Assembly: GCA_028282845.1 (NCBI GenBank) | Contig: JANQGY010000013.1 | Coordinates: 62,001 to 126,000 of the forward strand | Source of the DNA: a bacterium | GTDB taxonomy: Bacteria; Fidelibacterota; Marinisomatia; Marinisomatales; JAHJCW01 | Length of the DNA stretch: 64,000 nucleotides | Direction: 5' to 3' | Part shown: positions 7,824 through 16,386 of the stretch, in pieces | How the letters are laid out: each line of letters begins with the position of its first letter | Numbering within the stretch: the first letter of the stretch is position 1 | Position numbers and translations under genes: made by a program | The notes under the pieces: generated by a model | Told to the model about the DNA's origin: nothing | Database searches by the model: none | The model's input: only the letters and a program-made list of their open reading frames with translations

Positions 7824-9053
7824 TTATTTTCTCTTGCCGGCCATTAACATTTGAGATTCAATGGGCAATTCTGCGCCGCGTAACAACAGATTCCAATACA
7901 TCCACCGGAACATAATTTTTCCGTAATGATTCATTTTTGTTTCTTCAAGTAATGAGAATGGACCAACTCCCGGCAGAGGATATTTGCCGGGCAAGGGTTC
8001 GGTATCGTAATTGAAATCAATTAAAATACCTTTGCCAAATCCGGACTCAATGTAGCAATTGGCATGACCATCAAACTTTGCTCGCATCGGTCGGCCGTCA
8101 ATTACACTCAAGAAATTTTCTAATAATACATCGGCTTCAAAATGTGCAACCGATCCAGCTTTGGAACTTGGCAAGTCGGTGGCATCGCCGATAACGAATA
8201 TATTTTCAAATTCTTTTGATTGCAGAGTATGTTTATCAGTGGGAATAAAATTTAATTCATCACCCATCCCCGATCTTTCAATTGCTTCATCGCCCATGTT
8301 AGTCGGGATCGTAACCAATAGGTCATAGGGAACTTCTTGTTCATCCCATGAAATGATCTTGTTGTTTTTATGATCAACTCTTCCTGTGCTAAAATCCGGT
8401 ATCAGTTTGATATTTTTTTTACTTAAAAAATCGCCGAAAACTTTTGAGGCGCGCGGTTTGGTAAAGGCTCCATCCAAAGGTGTTACAAAGGAAATTTCAA
8501 CTTTATCACGAATACCTTGCTCGGTGAACCACCAATCGGCTAAAAATACAAATTCTAAAGGCGCAACCGGACATTTTATCGGCATTTCGGTTATGTTTAA
8601 TACCATTTTGCCACCTTCCCAATATTTGAGAAAATGGGCTAATCCCAAAGCGCCCTCGATAGTATAAAAATCAAATATATTTTTGTACCAATCATCCTCG
8701 TTCAATCCTTCGGTTTCACTGGGATTGATTTTGCAGCCCGTTGCGACTATCAAGTAATCATAGTTAAGAATTTTTTTGCTTTTTAATATTACTTGATTTT
8801 TCTTAGGCTCTATTTTATCAATCGAATCAAGCATTACATCCACGCCCGATGGAAAGAAATCACGTTTAGGCTTGATCACATCATTTTTATTATAAACACC
8901 GAAAGGGATAAAAAGAAATCCGGGTTGGTAATAGTGAGTTTCATATTGATCAACAATTGTAATATTCCATTCTTCCTTGCTTAACACCGGTTCAAGTTTG
9001 TTCAGCATCATGGTTCCTGCCGTTCCGGCGCCTAGTATAACTAATTTTTTCAT
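7824..9053 (-). CDS. SQR-like FAD-dependent sulfide oxidoreductase
   Basis: A 409-residue flavoprotein of the sulfide:quinone oxidoreductase / flavocytochrome c group. The FAD-binding GxGxxG motif is at the N-terminus (VILGAGTAGTMM), a second FAD contact is FVIGDATDLP, and three cysteines fall at C107, C161 (MPIKCPVAP) and C333 (GHANCYIESG). C161 and C333 match the redox-active pair that carries the polysulfide chain in SQR. It probably oxidises sulfide to persulfide or sulfur and reduces quinone at the inner membrane. It is 2 nt downstream of the MerR gene and leads into DUF1641, TusE and DsrE genes, which would receive the sulfane sulfur. No signal peptide. Confidence 0.88.
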   Translation of the reverse strand: MKKLVILGAGTAGTMMLNKLEPVLSKEEWNITIVDQYETHYYQPGFLFIPFGVYNKNDVIKPKRDFFPSGVDVMLDSIDKIEPKKNQVILKSKKILNYDYLIVATGCKINPSETEGLNEDDWYKNIFDFYTIEGALGLAHFLKYWEGGKMVLNITEMPIKCPVAPLEFVFLADWWFTEQGIRDKVEISFVTPLDGAFTKPRASKVFGDFLSKKNIKLIPDFSTGRVDHKNNKIISWDEQEVPYDLLVTIPTNMGDEAIERSGMGDELNFIPTDKHTLQSKEFENIFVIGDATDLPSSKAGSVAHFEADVLLENFLSVIDGRPMRAKFDGHANCYIESGFGKGILIDFNYDTEPLPGKYPLPGVGPFSLLEETKMNHYGKIMFRWMYWNLLLRGAELPIESQMLMAGKRK

Positions 9054-9055
9054 TA

Positions 9056-9523
9056 TTATTGACTACCTTGATTTAGAGTGATTTTTTTTATAATTGATTT
9101 TAGATCGCTGCATTCCTCTTGTAGTTTATATACATCGCATTCGCGACAGTCAATTTCTTGACAAGTTGGCCCTTTAACAGTAACCTGCCAACAGGGTTCG
9201 GTCAGACTTGTATAGGCATCGCATTGTTCTCTATCTTCCATCGGACAGGGCTTGATTAACCAACAAGGCACGGAAGCCAACAATGCCTTAATACCAGCAA
9301 CATTTAATCCCTGATTGTCCAAATTTTTTCGAATACACTTAATGCGTTGAATATCAACTTTTGAATATAGCCTACGGTTGGTGGGTGTTTTGTAAGGAAT
9401 GATCAAGCCGAGATCTACATATTGGCGCAAGGCGTAAACCGAAGTTCCGGTGAGTTCAGCAGCAACCCGCAACGGGTAAAGCGGAGCTGTTGGATCGTCA
9501 ATCGAATTCTTTTCCATTGTCAA
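9056..9523 (-). CDS. Cys-rich MerR-family regulator of the sulfur operon
   Basis: A 155-residue regulator. An N-terminal MerR winged helix (YPLRVAAELTGTSVYALRQY, then NRRLYSKVDIQRIK) is followed by a short effector part with eight cysteines (positions 87, 93, 101, 111, 121, 126, 129, 138) plus C63 in the DNA-binding domain. The Cys pattern could bind a metal or Fe-S cluster, or sense persulfides by disulfide formation. As first gene of the operon, 2 nt before the SQR gene, it most likely controls sulfide-responsive expression of the operon and itself. The effector is inferred, not shown. A start 6 nt downstream is also possible. Confidence 0.85.
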   Translation of the reverse strand: MTMEKNSIDDPTAPLYPLRVAAELTGTSVYALRQYVDLGLIIPYKTPTNRRLYSKVDIQRIKCIRKNLDNQGLNVAGIKALLASVPCWLIKPCPMEDREQCDAYTSLTEPCWQVTVKGPTCQEIDCRECDVYKLQEECSDLKSIIKKITLNQGSQ

Positions 9524-9547
9524 TGTTCTGTATTATGTATAGCATAA

Positions 9548-9571
9548 ATTCTGTATTCGCCACAACAGAAT
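9548..9571 (-). promoter_or_regulatory. Candidate MerR operator/promoter of the sulfur operon
   Basis: ATTCTGT (9548-9554) and ACAGAAT (9565-9571) form a 7-bp inverted repeat 25-48 nt upstream of the MerR start. On the minus strand the region reads TTGTGG, an 18-nt spacer, then TATACA. This resembles a sigma-70 promoter with a slightly long spacer, as expected for MerR-controlled genes. The remaining part of the gap 9524-9786 shows no other feature. Confidence 0.4.
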
Positions 9572-9786
9572 ATAATTATTATATAAACACTAAACAAGAT
9601 AAAAAGGTCTTTTGATTTTATTGTCTATAATTTGAATGGATTTGTCATATACTCTAAGCAGTTTATAAAAATAAAACTTCGCCAGTAAACGAGGTTTTGG
9701 AAAAGTGTTCAGAGGGATTTTCCGCTATTACTCAATCAAGAAAACTCTGATTGTCTCCAGGGAGTTTGCATCCCTGATAAACTAAT

Positions 9787-10734
9787 CTATATCAATATGG
9801 ATTGTCTCTCGCGATTTACTGATAGTTTAGTGACATCAGGTCGTGCATAGTGCCCAACGGGATCAAAGTTTTGTCGTTCTTCATAAACCCTGTTTATATC
9901 AATTGTTTCAATAATTAATTTTTCCTTCCCGATAAATGGTTTGACAACCCAATTACCATCGGGGGCAGCGATACAAGAACCGCCATCTGCAAGAATATCG
10001 GGGCAATTTTTTAATATTTTTTCGATATGGGGCGTATCTTTTGGAAAGTCATTAATTGTCATTAAACCCGACACAGATACCACAAATGACCTTGATTCCT
10101 TCGAAATATATCGGGTTATATCTTCAGTATTCCTTTTTGAGCCGGGCCATACCGCAATATGCAGATTTTCACCTAATCCATACAGTGAAGTTCTAACTAA
10201 CGGCATCCAGTTTTCCCAGCAATTAAGACCACCGACATTAAAAGAATTTAACTTATGAACCTGTAATCCATTGCCATCGCCCGGTGACCAAACAAGTCTC
10301 TCTTCATAGGTGGGTTGTAGTTTGCGATGAACCGATTTTATTGCTCCATTTTGATCTATATATACTAATGAACAATATAAACTATGGCTACCTCGATTTT
10401 CAGCTCGTTCAATAATTCCAATATAGATAGCCATTTTATTGTCTTTTGCTATCTTGCACAGGTCATCAAGATCGCCTAATTCTATTTGAACGGCATTTTT
10501 AACATAGTGAGCAAAGATTTCCTTTTGTACCGACGAATTAAATTCCGCGCCATTGGTTAATGATACCCAAAATGGATAACCGGGTAATATTCCCTCACCA
10601 AATACTACAAGATCGCATTTTTCCCTGCCAGCTTGAGATAAATAAGTTTTGATTTTTTCAATTGTTGATTTTTTATTTAGCCATACCGGTGAAATCTGAG
10701 CTAATCCGATTTTCATTAAATTTGAATGGTTCAT
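9787..10734 (-). CDS. Nitrilase (carbon-nitrogen hydrolase)
   Basis: A 315-residue cytosolic enzyme of the nitrilase branch. The Glu-Lys-Cys triad is visible: E47 (VVFGEGILPGYP), K138 (VHRKLQPTYEERLVW) and C172 (GGLNCWENWMPL). The NCWENW and RKLQPTYEE motifs are those of true nitrilases and cyanide hydratases (EC 3.5.5) rather than amidases. It would convert a nitrile to the carboxylic acid and ammonia; the substrate is not predictable. The gene stands alone. AGGA lies about 10 nt before the ATG at 10734; an internal ATG at 10716 (MKIGLAQ) would also give a full domain. Confidence 0.88.
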   Translation of the reverse strand: MNHSNLMKIGLAQISPVWLNKKSTIEKIKTYLSQAGREKCDLVVFGEGILPGYPFWVSLTNGAEFNSSVQKEIFAHYVKNAVQIELGDLDDLCKIAKDNKMAIYIGIIERAENRGSHSLYCSLVYIDQNGAIKSVHRKLQPTYEERLVWSPGDGNGLQVHKLNSFNVGGLNCWENWMPLVRTSLYGLGENLHIAVWPGSKRNTEDITRYISKESRSFVVSVSGLMTINDFPKDTPHIEKILKNCPDILADGGSCIAAPDGNWVVKPFIGKEKLIIETIDINRVYEERQNFDPVGHYARPDVTKLSVNRERQSILI

Positions 10735-10747
10735 TTTTTTTTGATCC

Positions 10748-10767
10748 TAACTTAATATGTTAAGTTA
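10748..10767. promoter_or_regulatory. 8-bp inverted repeat before the nitrilase gene
   Basis: TAACTTAA-TATG-TTAAGTTA is a perfect inverted repeat located 14-33 nt upstream of the nitrilase start. It could be an operator or the base of a leader hairpin. No regulator gene is adjacent. Confidence 0.3.
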
Positions 10768-10835
10768 AATAGCCTCGGGGTTAAAAATTAAGCATTCCAT
10801 TTTGTGCCGAGAGAATAAGCCTTTTCCTTAAAACG

Positions 10836-12449
10836 CTAATAATTATCATATATCGTAACATATTTATTGAAATTATCTCCATTCACAATATTCTGATCAG
10901 TAAACACAACTGCGCCAATAATGGAGAGTGAGTAACGATTATCGCAAGCGAGGATCTTGTCCATATCGGGTCCGAAATCATTATTATATATTCTATATCC
11001 GCCGCCATCAGAAACGGTTGAAACAGGTACTCCGCGGATTAGAATATGAGCCTCATTATTTCCTAAGAACAGATTATGATGTATTTTAATCCAATCTCCC
11101 GCTTGTCCATGATCCCACAAAAAACTAATAATCAAACAGGAGCCGTAAGATTCGTTTCCATGAACATCAAAATGTGCTTCTTCATCTTCAGTGTTTTCTA
11201 AAATTATGTTATAGGAAGCTTCGTATCTAACGCCTAAAAAATCGTTGCCTCTACTGTCTTTATGATCTCGACTAGTAATGTGATGTCTATTATTTTTAAA
11301 TTTATTTTTATTGATATAAACTTCGCTATTCCTGTTAATTACAATTCCATATCCGTACGGGGATTGCTGATTGTCATGAATATAATTTGAACTTATATAC
11401 CCTTTCTTATATGTGGAGGATTCATTTTCGCCAAATTTTATTGCGTAATTGGTAAATCCTGAGACTTCACAATTCCTTATTTTTATGTTGTTTTTGTTTC
11501 TTGCACTTATTCCCTTAGAATCATGACTATTATTACCAATTAACCTAATGCCCCAAATTTCAGAATCATCGCCCATTTCAAAAAATGCACCTGATGGCAT
11601 GGTTCCGTCGGCATATAATATTTTTCCATTAGATCCGTAATCACTTCCTTGGCCATTAATAATAACACCTTTTCCTAAATAATAGTTTGTAGAGGTAGTC
11701 AAAGTTATATCATTTTCTATGATGATATAGGTATTGTCAATTTGTATTGCGGCTCTCAATTCCGGTTCGGTTTTAACGATTACTGTGCTAGTTATTGTAT
11801 TTGGTAGCGTAATATCCTCGGAGTTATCTACAACGATATTGATTGGATTTGTTTCCGACATATTCATATTAGTATCATAGCCACGAACGGTTACGGCGTA
11901 AGTTTTATTCTCATAACCAATCGTATTCCATTCCAGTTCATAAGGTTCGATTGCATCGGAAATACCGGAGTATCCACCATCTAACCACAATTCTACTTTC
12001 TCAACAGCGTCACTATCGGTTGCAGTAACTGAAATAATCACTGATTCGTTAACAATATCATTTTCTGCTATTGTTGATATGATAATCATTGGACCTTCAT
12101 TATCTACTTTGATATTTATTGGAGCTGTCTCGGATATATTCTGATTAATATCGTAGGCACGGATGGTTAAAGCGTAATTTTTGTTCTCGTAACCGATAGT
12201 ATTCCATTCTAGTTCATAAGGTTCGATTGCATCGGAAATACCGGAGTATCCACCATCTAACCATAATTCTACTTTTTCCACAGCTTCATTGTCGGTTGCG
12301 GCAACCGATATGACCACCGTTCCATAGACAGTTTCATTTTCTTCTAATGTTAAAATTGTTACCGCCGGCGCCTCAGTATCTTGCTTTTCACAGGTAATGA
12401 GAAAACACACTATAATATGGATTGGAATAAATGCCTTAAGTTTTCTCAT
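10836..12449 (-). CDS. Lipoprotein with two Ig-like domains and a parallel beta-helix
   Basis: A 537-residue exported protein. The N-terminus has a hydrophobic stretch ending FLITCEK, a probable lipobox (Cys20) with an unusual Thr at -1. Two bacterial Ig-like repeats follow (about residues 27-120 and 121-212). Residues about 225-537 look like a right-handed beta-helix of pectate-lyase type (RNCEVSGFTNYAIKF, HHITSRDHKDSRG, HFDVHGNES), so the protein may bind or cleave an acidic polysaccharide; PL1-like activity is an inference. The two Ig units are nearly identical at DNA level, with an offset of exactly 276 nt. It is encoded alone, pointing away from the island at 12.7-16.8 kb. Confidence 0.7.
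   Translation of the reverse strand: MRKLKAFIPIHIIVCFLITCEKQDTEAPAVTILTLEENETVYGTVVISVAATDNEAVEKVELWLDGGYSGISDAIEPYELEWNTIGYENKNYALTIRAYDINQNISETAPINIKVDNEGPMIIISTIAENDIVNESVIISVTATDSDAVEKVELWLDGGYSGISDAIEPYELEWNTIGYENKTYAVTVRGYDTNMNMSETNPINIVVDNSEDITLPNTITSTVIVKTEPELRAAIQIDNTYIIIENDITLTTSTNYYLGKGVIINGQGSDYGSNGKILYADGTMPSGAFFEMGDDSEIWGIRLIGNNSHDSKGISARNKNNIKIRNCEVSGFTNYAIKFGENESSTYKKGYISSNYIHDNQQSPYGYGIVINRNSEVYINKNKFKNNRHHITSRDHKDSRGNDFLGVRYEASYNIILENTEDEEAHFDVHGNESYGSCLIISFLWDHGQAGDWIKIHHNLFLGNNEAHILIRGVPVSTVSDGGGYRIYNNDFGPDMDKILACDNRYSLSIIGAVVFTDQNIVNGDNFNKYVTIYDNY
11908..12310 (-). repeat. Tandem 276-bp (92-codon) repeat inside the Ig-like region
   Basis: The blocks starting at 11908 and 12184 are nearly identical over about 110-125 bp at an offset of 276 nt. 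Both encode the run KVELWLDGGYSGISDAIEPY. The high nucleotide identity shows a recent internal duplication, or gene conversion, of one Ig domain. Confidence 0.8.
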
Positions 12450-12639
12450 TTCAATAAAATTTCTCTTTTGGGCAACATACTAATTAGCAAACAATTTAGA
12501 TTAATGGAGCTCTAACCTTGAATGGTAGCGTTACAAAGCCGCTCTATTATTGTAAGGAATTTATATTAGCAACTTCGCGTCCAAATAATCTACATCTATA
12601 ATATAATATTATTTGAGCTATTGGAGTAAGCTTTATAAA

Positions 12640-12668
12640 ACAAAAACCCCGTTGGGAAACTAGGGTTT
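12640..12668 (-). terminator. Terminator-like hairpin after the decayed tRNA-Lys
   Basis: Read on the minus strand, AAACCC...GGGGTTTTTG forms a short stem with an inner loop and a T run. It lies directly 3' of the tRNA-Lys remnant, as the terminator at 16741-16778 does for the intact tRNA-Lys. The stem is only about 5 bp. Confidence 0.4.
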
Positions 12669-12672
12669 AGAG

Positions 12673-12735
12673 AGGAGTGACTCCGGAGTCCCGACAGGTC
12701 GGGAAACGCTCGACCAATGACTTAAAAAGCCACAG
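12673..12735 (-). pseudogene. Decayed 3' part of tRNA-Lys, att-like repeat
   Basis: This stretch matches the 3' half of the tRNA-Lys at 16787-16859. It keeps the 17-base block GAGGAGTGACTCCGGAG (trailer plus acceptor arm), then AACGCTCG, CCAATG and the anticodon-loop region CTTAAAA (plus-strand reading). The T-loop/T-stem part is replaced by a 16-nt palindrome TCCCGAC-AG-GTCGGGA, and the D arm and 5' acceptor strand are missing, so it cannot be a functional tRNA. It is either a relic of a tandem tRNA gene or an attachment-site remnant of an integrated element. The rest of the gap 12450-12890 holds nothing else recognised. Confidence 0.7.
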
Positions 12736-12890
12736 TTTTGGGGGGATAAAGTTTGCGTACAATACCCTGTATGTGTTTATTAGCCAGTAAAACATAATTA
12801 TGTTATTCTAACTTAGAGCTAATCATATTCTAATTTGTGTAATATTATAAAAAAATTCTATACTGAATCATAAATTATAGATAAAATATT

Positions 12891-13559
12891 ATGAATTACT
12901 TAAAAGTGTCCTCGTTGTTATCATTTGTCCTATTATCGAATATTTTTATTTACTCGCAAACATTGCAATCTTTAGAACTTATTAATGGGTATAATGAGTT
13001 TTCAATTGTGGTTCAAAATAATACTAATATTGCCTTTGATTCGGTCTATGTTGTAACTGAACCTGACAATCTCCCTGAAATTGTTAAGAGTTTGTATTGT
13101 ACAAACAGTATCAATAGTTCGGCAGGTAAAAGGAGTTCATCAAATATAGGGATTTCTATTTATGTTGATAATTTACAGGATGATTTAATCTACACTATAC
13201 CTCTTGTGTTAAAGGATCGAAATAATAATAAATGGAATTACTCTATTGATGCAATATTGGAAAATGACGATGCAAAAAAGAATAGGTTATTAAAAAATTA
13301 TCCCAATCCATTCAATGCCAGTACTGATATTGGATTTGAATTAACGAATAAAAATGAAATTAACACAAAACTAGTTATTTATAACTTAGTTGGTAAAAAA
13401 ATATTCACACTTATTGATCAAGATTTATCGGAAGGTTTTTACAATTACACATGGCAAGGCTTTGATAATAATGGTAAAACAGTCTCTAGTGGAACATATA
13501 TATATAAATTAACATCAGGTTCCTTTAGTCAGACTAAGAAGATGATATTGTTGAAGTAG
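12891..13559 (+). CDS. Secreted protein with C-terminal type IX sorting domain
   Basis: A 222-residue protein. A signal peptide (MNYLKVSSLLSFVLLSNIFIYSQ, residues 1-23 in two parts) is followed by an unrecognised all-beta region and a C-terminal sorting/FlgD-like domain starting LLKNYPNPFNASTDIGFEL and ending GTYIYKLTSGSFSQTKKMILLK (about residues 136-222). The YPNPFN start and the terminal KKMILLK strand are typical of the Por/type IX secretion signal (TIGR04183), which directs proteins across the outer membrane in FCB bacteria. The body has no catalytic motif. It is the first gene of an AT-rich four-gene run, with the next gene 13 nt downstream. Confidence 0.75.
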   Translation: MNYLKVSSLLSFVLLSNIFIYSQTLQSLELINGYNEFSIVVQNNTNIAFDSVYVVTEPDNLPEIVKSLYCTNSINSSAGKRSSSNIGISIYVDNLQDDLIYTIPLVLKDRNNNKWNYSIDAILENDDAKKNRLLKNYPNPFNASTDIGFELTNKNEINTKLVIYNLVGKKIFTLIDQDLSEGFYNYTWQGFDNNGKTVSSGTYIYKLTSGSFSQTKKMILLK

Positions 13560-13572
13560 AGGAGTAATAGCA

Positions 13573-14196
13573 GTGAAAAACTTAAATAAGATGTTGGTAT
13601 TTTCAGTGATTAGGGTAATGTGTTTGGTTATTATTATAAGCACGGTTGCTTTCTCTCAAGAACAACAGGAAATATTATTATCTATTAATAGTGTGAATAC
13701 TTCAGGTAAGTTGAATTATTTTAATAACGGTGAAAGTTTGCGTTCGCAAAACAAATTTTCCTCGGCAATTGAAGAATATAAAAAGGTATTGGGACCAGGG
13801 GAGCTATGTGGTAAAGAAGCTAATGCACACTATAATATTGCATTGTGTTATTCTTGGTTAGGCAAAGTGGACATTGCGGAAAGATGGTACAATGATACAA
13901 TTAATTTATATTCTGAAAATACTGAAATTGTAGCATATTCAAAATTTGGCATTGCCTGGGTAAAGACTAAAAAACAAGAGTTTGAAACAGCGATAGACTT
14001 ATATAATCGACTTATTAGTAAAAAATCAAATTCTGATGAAGAATTATACTCGGTTGCAATGTTTCAAATTGGCAAAATATATTTAATATTTCTAAAGGAA
14101 CCTGAAAAGGCCAAGCAATTATTTAATGAGATATTATCAAAATATCCAAATGCAAATATTATAGAACATCCATACTTTGAAATTATTAAAAACTGA
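13573..14196 (+). CDS. Exported TPR-repeat protein
   Basis: A 207-residue protein with a signal peptide (hydrophobic VIRVMCLVIIISTVAFSQ, cleavage near residue 29) and three or four tetratricopeptide repeats: LNYFNNGESLRSQNKFSSAI, ANAHYNIALCYSWLGKVDIA, KFGIAWVKTKKQEFETAI, MFQIGKIYLIFLKEPEKA. It starts with GTG; the Shine-Dalgarno GAGGAG about 9 nt upstream supports this start rather than the later ATG. It probably acts as a periplasmic protein-interaction scaffold for the secreted neighbours. The genes on both sides are 13-16 nt away, suggesting one operon. Confidence 0.75.
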   Translation: MKNLNKMLVFSVIRVMCLVIIISTVAFSQEQQEILLSINSVNTSGKLNYFNNGESLRSQNKFSSAIEEYKKVLGPGELCGKEANAHYNIALCYSWLGKVDIAERWYNDTINLYSENTEIVAYSKFGIAWVKTKKQEFETAIDLYNRLISKKSNSDEELYSVAMFQIGKIYLIFLKEPEKAKQLFNEILSKYPNANIIEHPYFEIIKN

Positions 14197-14212
14197 ACTG
14201 GAGGTATAAAAT

Positions 14213-15262
14213 TTGATTAACAAAAATATTATTCTGATAACTATGATTCTTTTATTGATTGGTAGTATATCTGGTGCAGACTTGCCACCTATAATTGACT
14301 TATATTATATAAAATTTAATTATACAAGTGGAACAACCAATGATGCGATTGATATTAGAATAAACAACTCAACCGATATTTCAGTACCTGAGTGGTATCC
14401 TAGTTATAGTAGAAATGAAAAAATAGCTTATAAAAAAAGTCAATCAAACCGGAAAATTAAAGCAAAGTTTTATGTTTATAATGGTCCCATTAATAATATG
14501 AAGGTATATGCAAATCATAGTGGTGGATGGGGTAATATCAATGAAGGGACTGTAACTTTTAATGGATCGGCATATTCTAGTGAAGCATTATTAACATTTA
14601 GTGGTACCACTCCTTCAAGCGTAGGTAAAAGATATTTAGCATTAATTTGGTATATCACTGAAATAGACGGAGAACCGATAGCTGATACATACATACACGA
14701 CTCCGGTTTTCATGCCTATTATACACTGTTAGATGATCCGGTTAGTCCAATGCAAGAACCGTGGACACAAGTTTTGGACTATACTTGTTCATGGGCAAGT
14801 GGGCAGACAACTAACTCAGGAACTATTAAAAAAATAACCGAGGGGGCGTATAATAATATAGGAAAAACCTATTACGGAGGGGATAGTCATACATATGCAC
14901 AAAATTTCTACTTAACTAATTTTTTCAGTGAGAACTATGCAGATTGCCAAGATATGTCGGCTGTTGTGCAAACCTTCTCTAACGCAGTTGGAATTTCAAA
15001 TGTCAAAGTTAGGCGAGTACTAGGTCCATTCTATACTCAATATATTCTGCCAATTGGAACTTCTAATTGGTTATATTCCATTGAGTGGGGTATACATCAA
15101 TTTAGTTATTATAATAACAAAGTTTACGATGCTGTGCTAAAATTGTGGGATCCAATAAGAATACCAACTGCAGAAGGAATATATAATAATTATTATTATG
15201 ATTTGTTTTTGAGTGGCACTTGGAATCTTTTGACTCCTACAGCCTATACTAATGTATATTAA
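14213..15262 (+). CDS. Exported protein with transglutaminase-like domain
   Basis: A 349-residue protein starting with TTG, backed by a strong GGAGG 8-9 nt upstream. A signal peptide (IILITMILLLIGSISGA) is followed by a beta-rich region with Ig-like character (residues about 35-170) and then a segment resembling the transglutaminase/papain-like fold: C245 in YADCQDMSAVVQTFSNAVGI, H295 in WGIHQFSYYNNKVYDA and D306 eleven residues later. The order and spacing match the Cys-His-Asp triad of transglutaminase-like cysteine proteases. It may cross-link or cut proteins outside the cell. The assignment is by motif reading only. Confidence 0.55.
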   Translation: MINKNIILITMILLLIGSISGADLPPIIDLYYIKFNYTSGTTNDAIDIRINNSTDISVPEWYPSYSRNEKIAYKKSQSNRKIKAKFYVYNGPINNMKVYANHSGGWGNINEGTVTFNGSAYSSEALLTFSGTTPSSVGKRYLALIWYITEIDGEPIADTYIHDSGFHAYYTLLDDPVSPMQEPWTQVLDYTCSWASGQTTNSGTIKKITEGAYNNIGKTYYGGDSHTYAQNFYLTNFFSENYADCQDMSAVVQTFSNAVGISNVKVRRVLGPFYTQYILPIGTSNWLYSIEWGIHQFSYYNNKVYDAVLKLWDPIRIPTAEGIYNNYYYDLFLSGTWNLLTPTAYTNVY

Positions 15263-15281
15263 ACAAAATATAGGGATATAT

Positions 15282-16337
15282 ATGATTACTATAGCAAAAC
15301 CCATTCAATATTTAACATTTATTTCACTAATGATATTTAACCTACAAACCGTTAAAGCCCAAAAAAGCTATTATTTGATTGAGTCTGATTTACCCGGCTA
15401 CGAATTGAATTACGAATCGGATTTTGGGTGGCAAATTGGTTTAAATCTGTATAAAGATTGTTTTCGACAATCGTGGAAAAAAATTGGTGATACCACAAGT
15501 CACTCTTTTTTTATAGATTATTGTGAGTTTGAAAATAGTTTTAATGCTTTTAGAGGAACAGCTTATGCAAGGTTTGGTTTTGCGGGTGCATCAATTTGGG
15601 GTTCATCAATAAATGGTTTAATCCAAGCCGATGGCTCTTGGGTCTTTCTCACACCAGATGCAATGTATTTTGTTCGAGGAAACATAGGAATTAAGCTCGG
15701 TGCTCCTCTAGGTTATTATTATAAAACAGACTTATTCCAAGAAATAATTGATAAAATTCTGTATAAAGTTGAGAATAATTTAAAAACAGAAGTCTATAAT
15801 GCTGAGTTAACAGCTAAACAGAATCAAATATCAGAGGATAATTACAATAGGATTATTGAATATAGCACTAAATCAAGTGATATGGTCGGTTATAATCTCA
15901 CTACCGAATGGGATTCCAAATGGGTTACTGACTCAAGTAATTTTGTAATGGGGATCAGAAAAGAATGGACCCATCAAAATGGTGCTTTAATTGGAATTGA
16001 TATTTGTCAATTTAACTCCGATATTGAAGCTGAAAATGCTGCCCAAATTAGAGCTGAGGATGCGGTTACAATTTTTTCACCTAATGATAACCGCGATTGC
16101 GATCACTATAGCTTAGATAATCAAGATCAATTATCTTGCATTTTGGAAAAATGGCAAGATCAATTTTATCTAAATAGCCAGAATGATGAAAAGAGATTTG
16201 AGGAATCTAATATTAGTATTGTAGGATATAAGAAGAATATTGCTTTTCATTTTTATCAATATGACACAACTAGAATTGACACTGGTAAAGTAAAATCTAT
16301 TTTGAATAAACTTGCAAATGGAATAGAAAATTTTTAA
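15282..16337 (+). CDS. Exported protein of unknown function, ends at a -1 frameshift site
   Basis: A 351-residue product when read to the TAA at 16335. The start at 15282 is chosen because AGGGA lies 5 nt upstream and a good signal peptide follows (ITIAKPIQYLTFISLMIF, cleavage near VKAQ); an in-frame ATG at 15252 would overlap the previous gene. The body (residues 30-350) is not recognised: Trp-, Tyr- and Asp-rich, with a helical middle (NAELTAKQNQISEDNYN). It lacks a sorting domain in this frame, but the -1 frame from 16334 continues with a linker and a complete sorting domain. The end of the frame is GAA AAT TTT TAA. Confidence 0.7.
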   Translation: MITIAKPIQYLTFISLMIFNLQTVKAQKSYYLIESDLPGYELNYESDFGWQIGLNLYKDCFRQSWKKIGDTTSHSFFIDYCEFENSFNAFRGTAYARFGFAGASIWGSSINGLIQADGSWVFLTPDAMYFVRGNIGIKLGAPLGYYYKTDLFQEIIDKILYKVENNLKTEVYNAELTAKQNQISEDNYNRIIEYSTKSSDMVGYNLTTEWDSKWVTDSSNFVMGIRKEWTHQNGALIGIDICQFNSDIEAENAAQIRAEDAVTIFSPNDNRDCDHYSLDNQDQLSCILEKWQDQFYLNSQNDEKRFEESNISIVGYKKNIAFHFYQYDTTRIDTGKVKSILNKLANGIENF

Positions 16338-16386
16338 CCACCTCCTCTGTAGATAATACAAATAATTTGGAAAGTACAGAGGAGGT
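16328..16386 (+). promoter_or_regulatory. Candidate programmed -1 ribosomal frameshift signal
   Basis: The heptamer A-AAT-TTT (16328-16334) fits the X-XXY-YYZ slippery pattern in the frame of the upstream gene and is followed at once by the TAA stop. After a 5-nt spacer comes a perfect 12-bp stem: ACCTCCTCTGTA (16340-16351) and TACAGAGGAGGT (16375-16386) with a 23-nt loop. A -1 slip joins the upstream frame to the sorting-domain frame without a stop. The 3' arm also contains a Shine-Dalgarno-like GAGGAGG, 2 nt from ATG 16388, so masking of an internal start is another reading. Confidence 0.5.

Noticed and set aside
12700..12735. A second functional tRNA-Lys at 12.7 kb
   Set aside because: The D arm and 5' acceptor strand are missing and the T arm is replaced by a palindrome.
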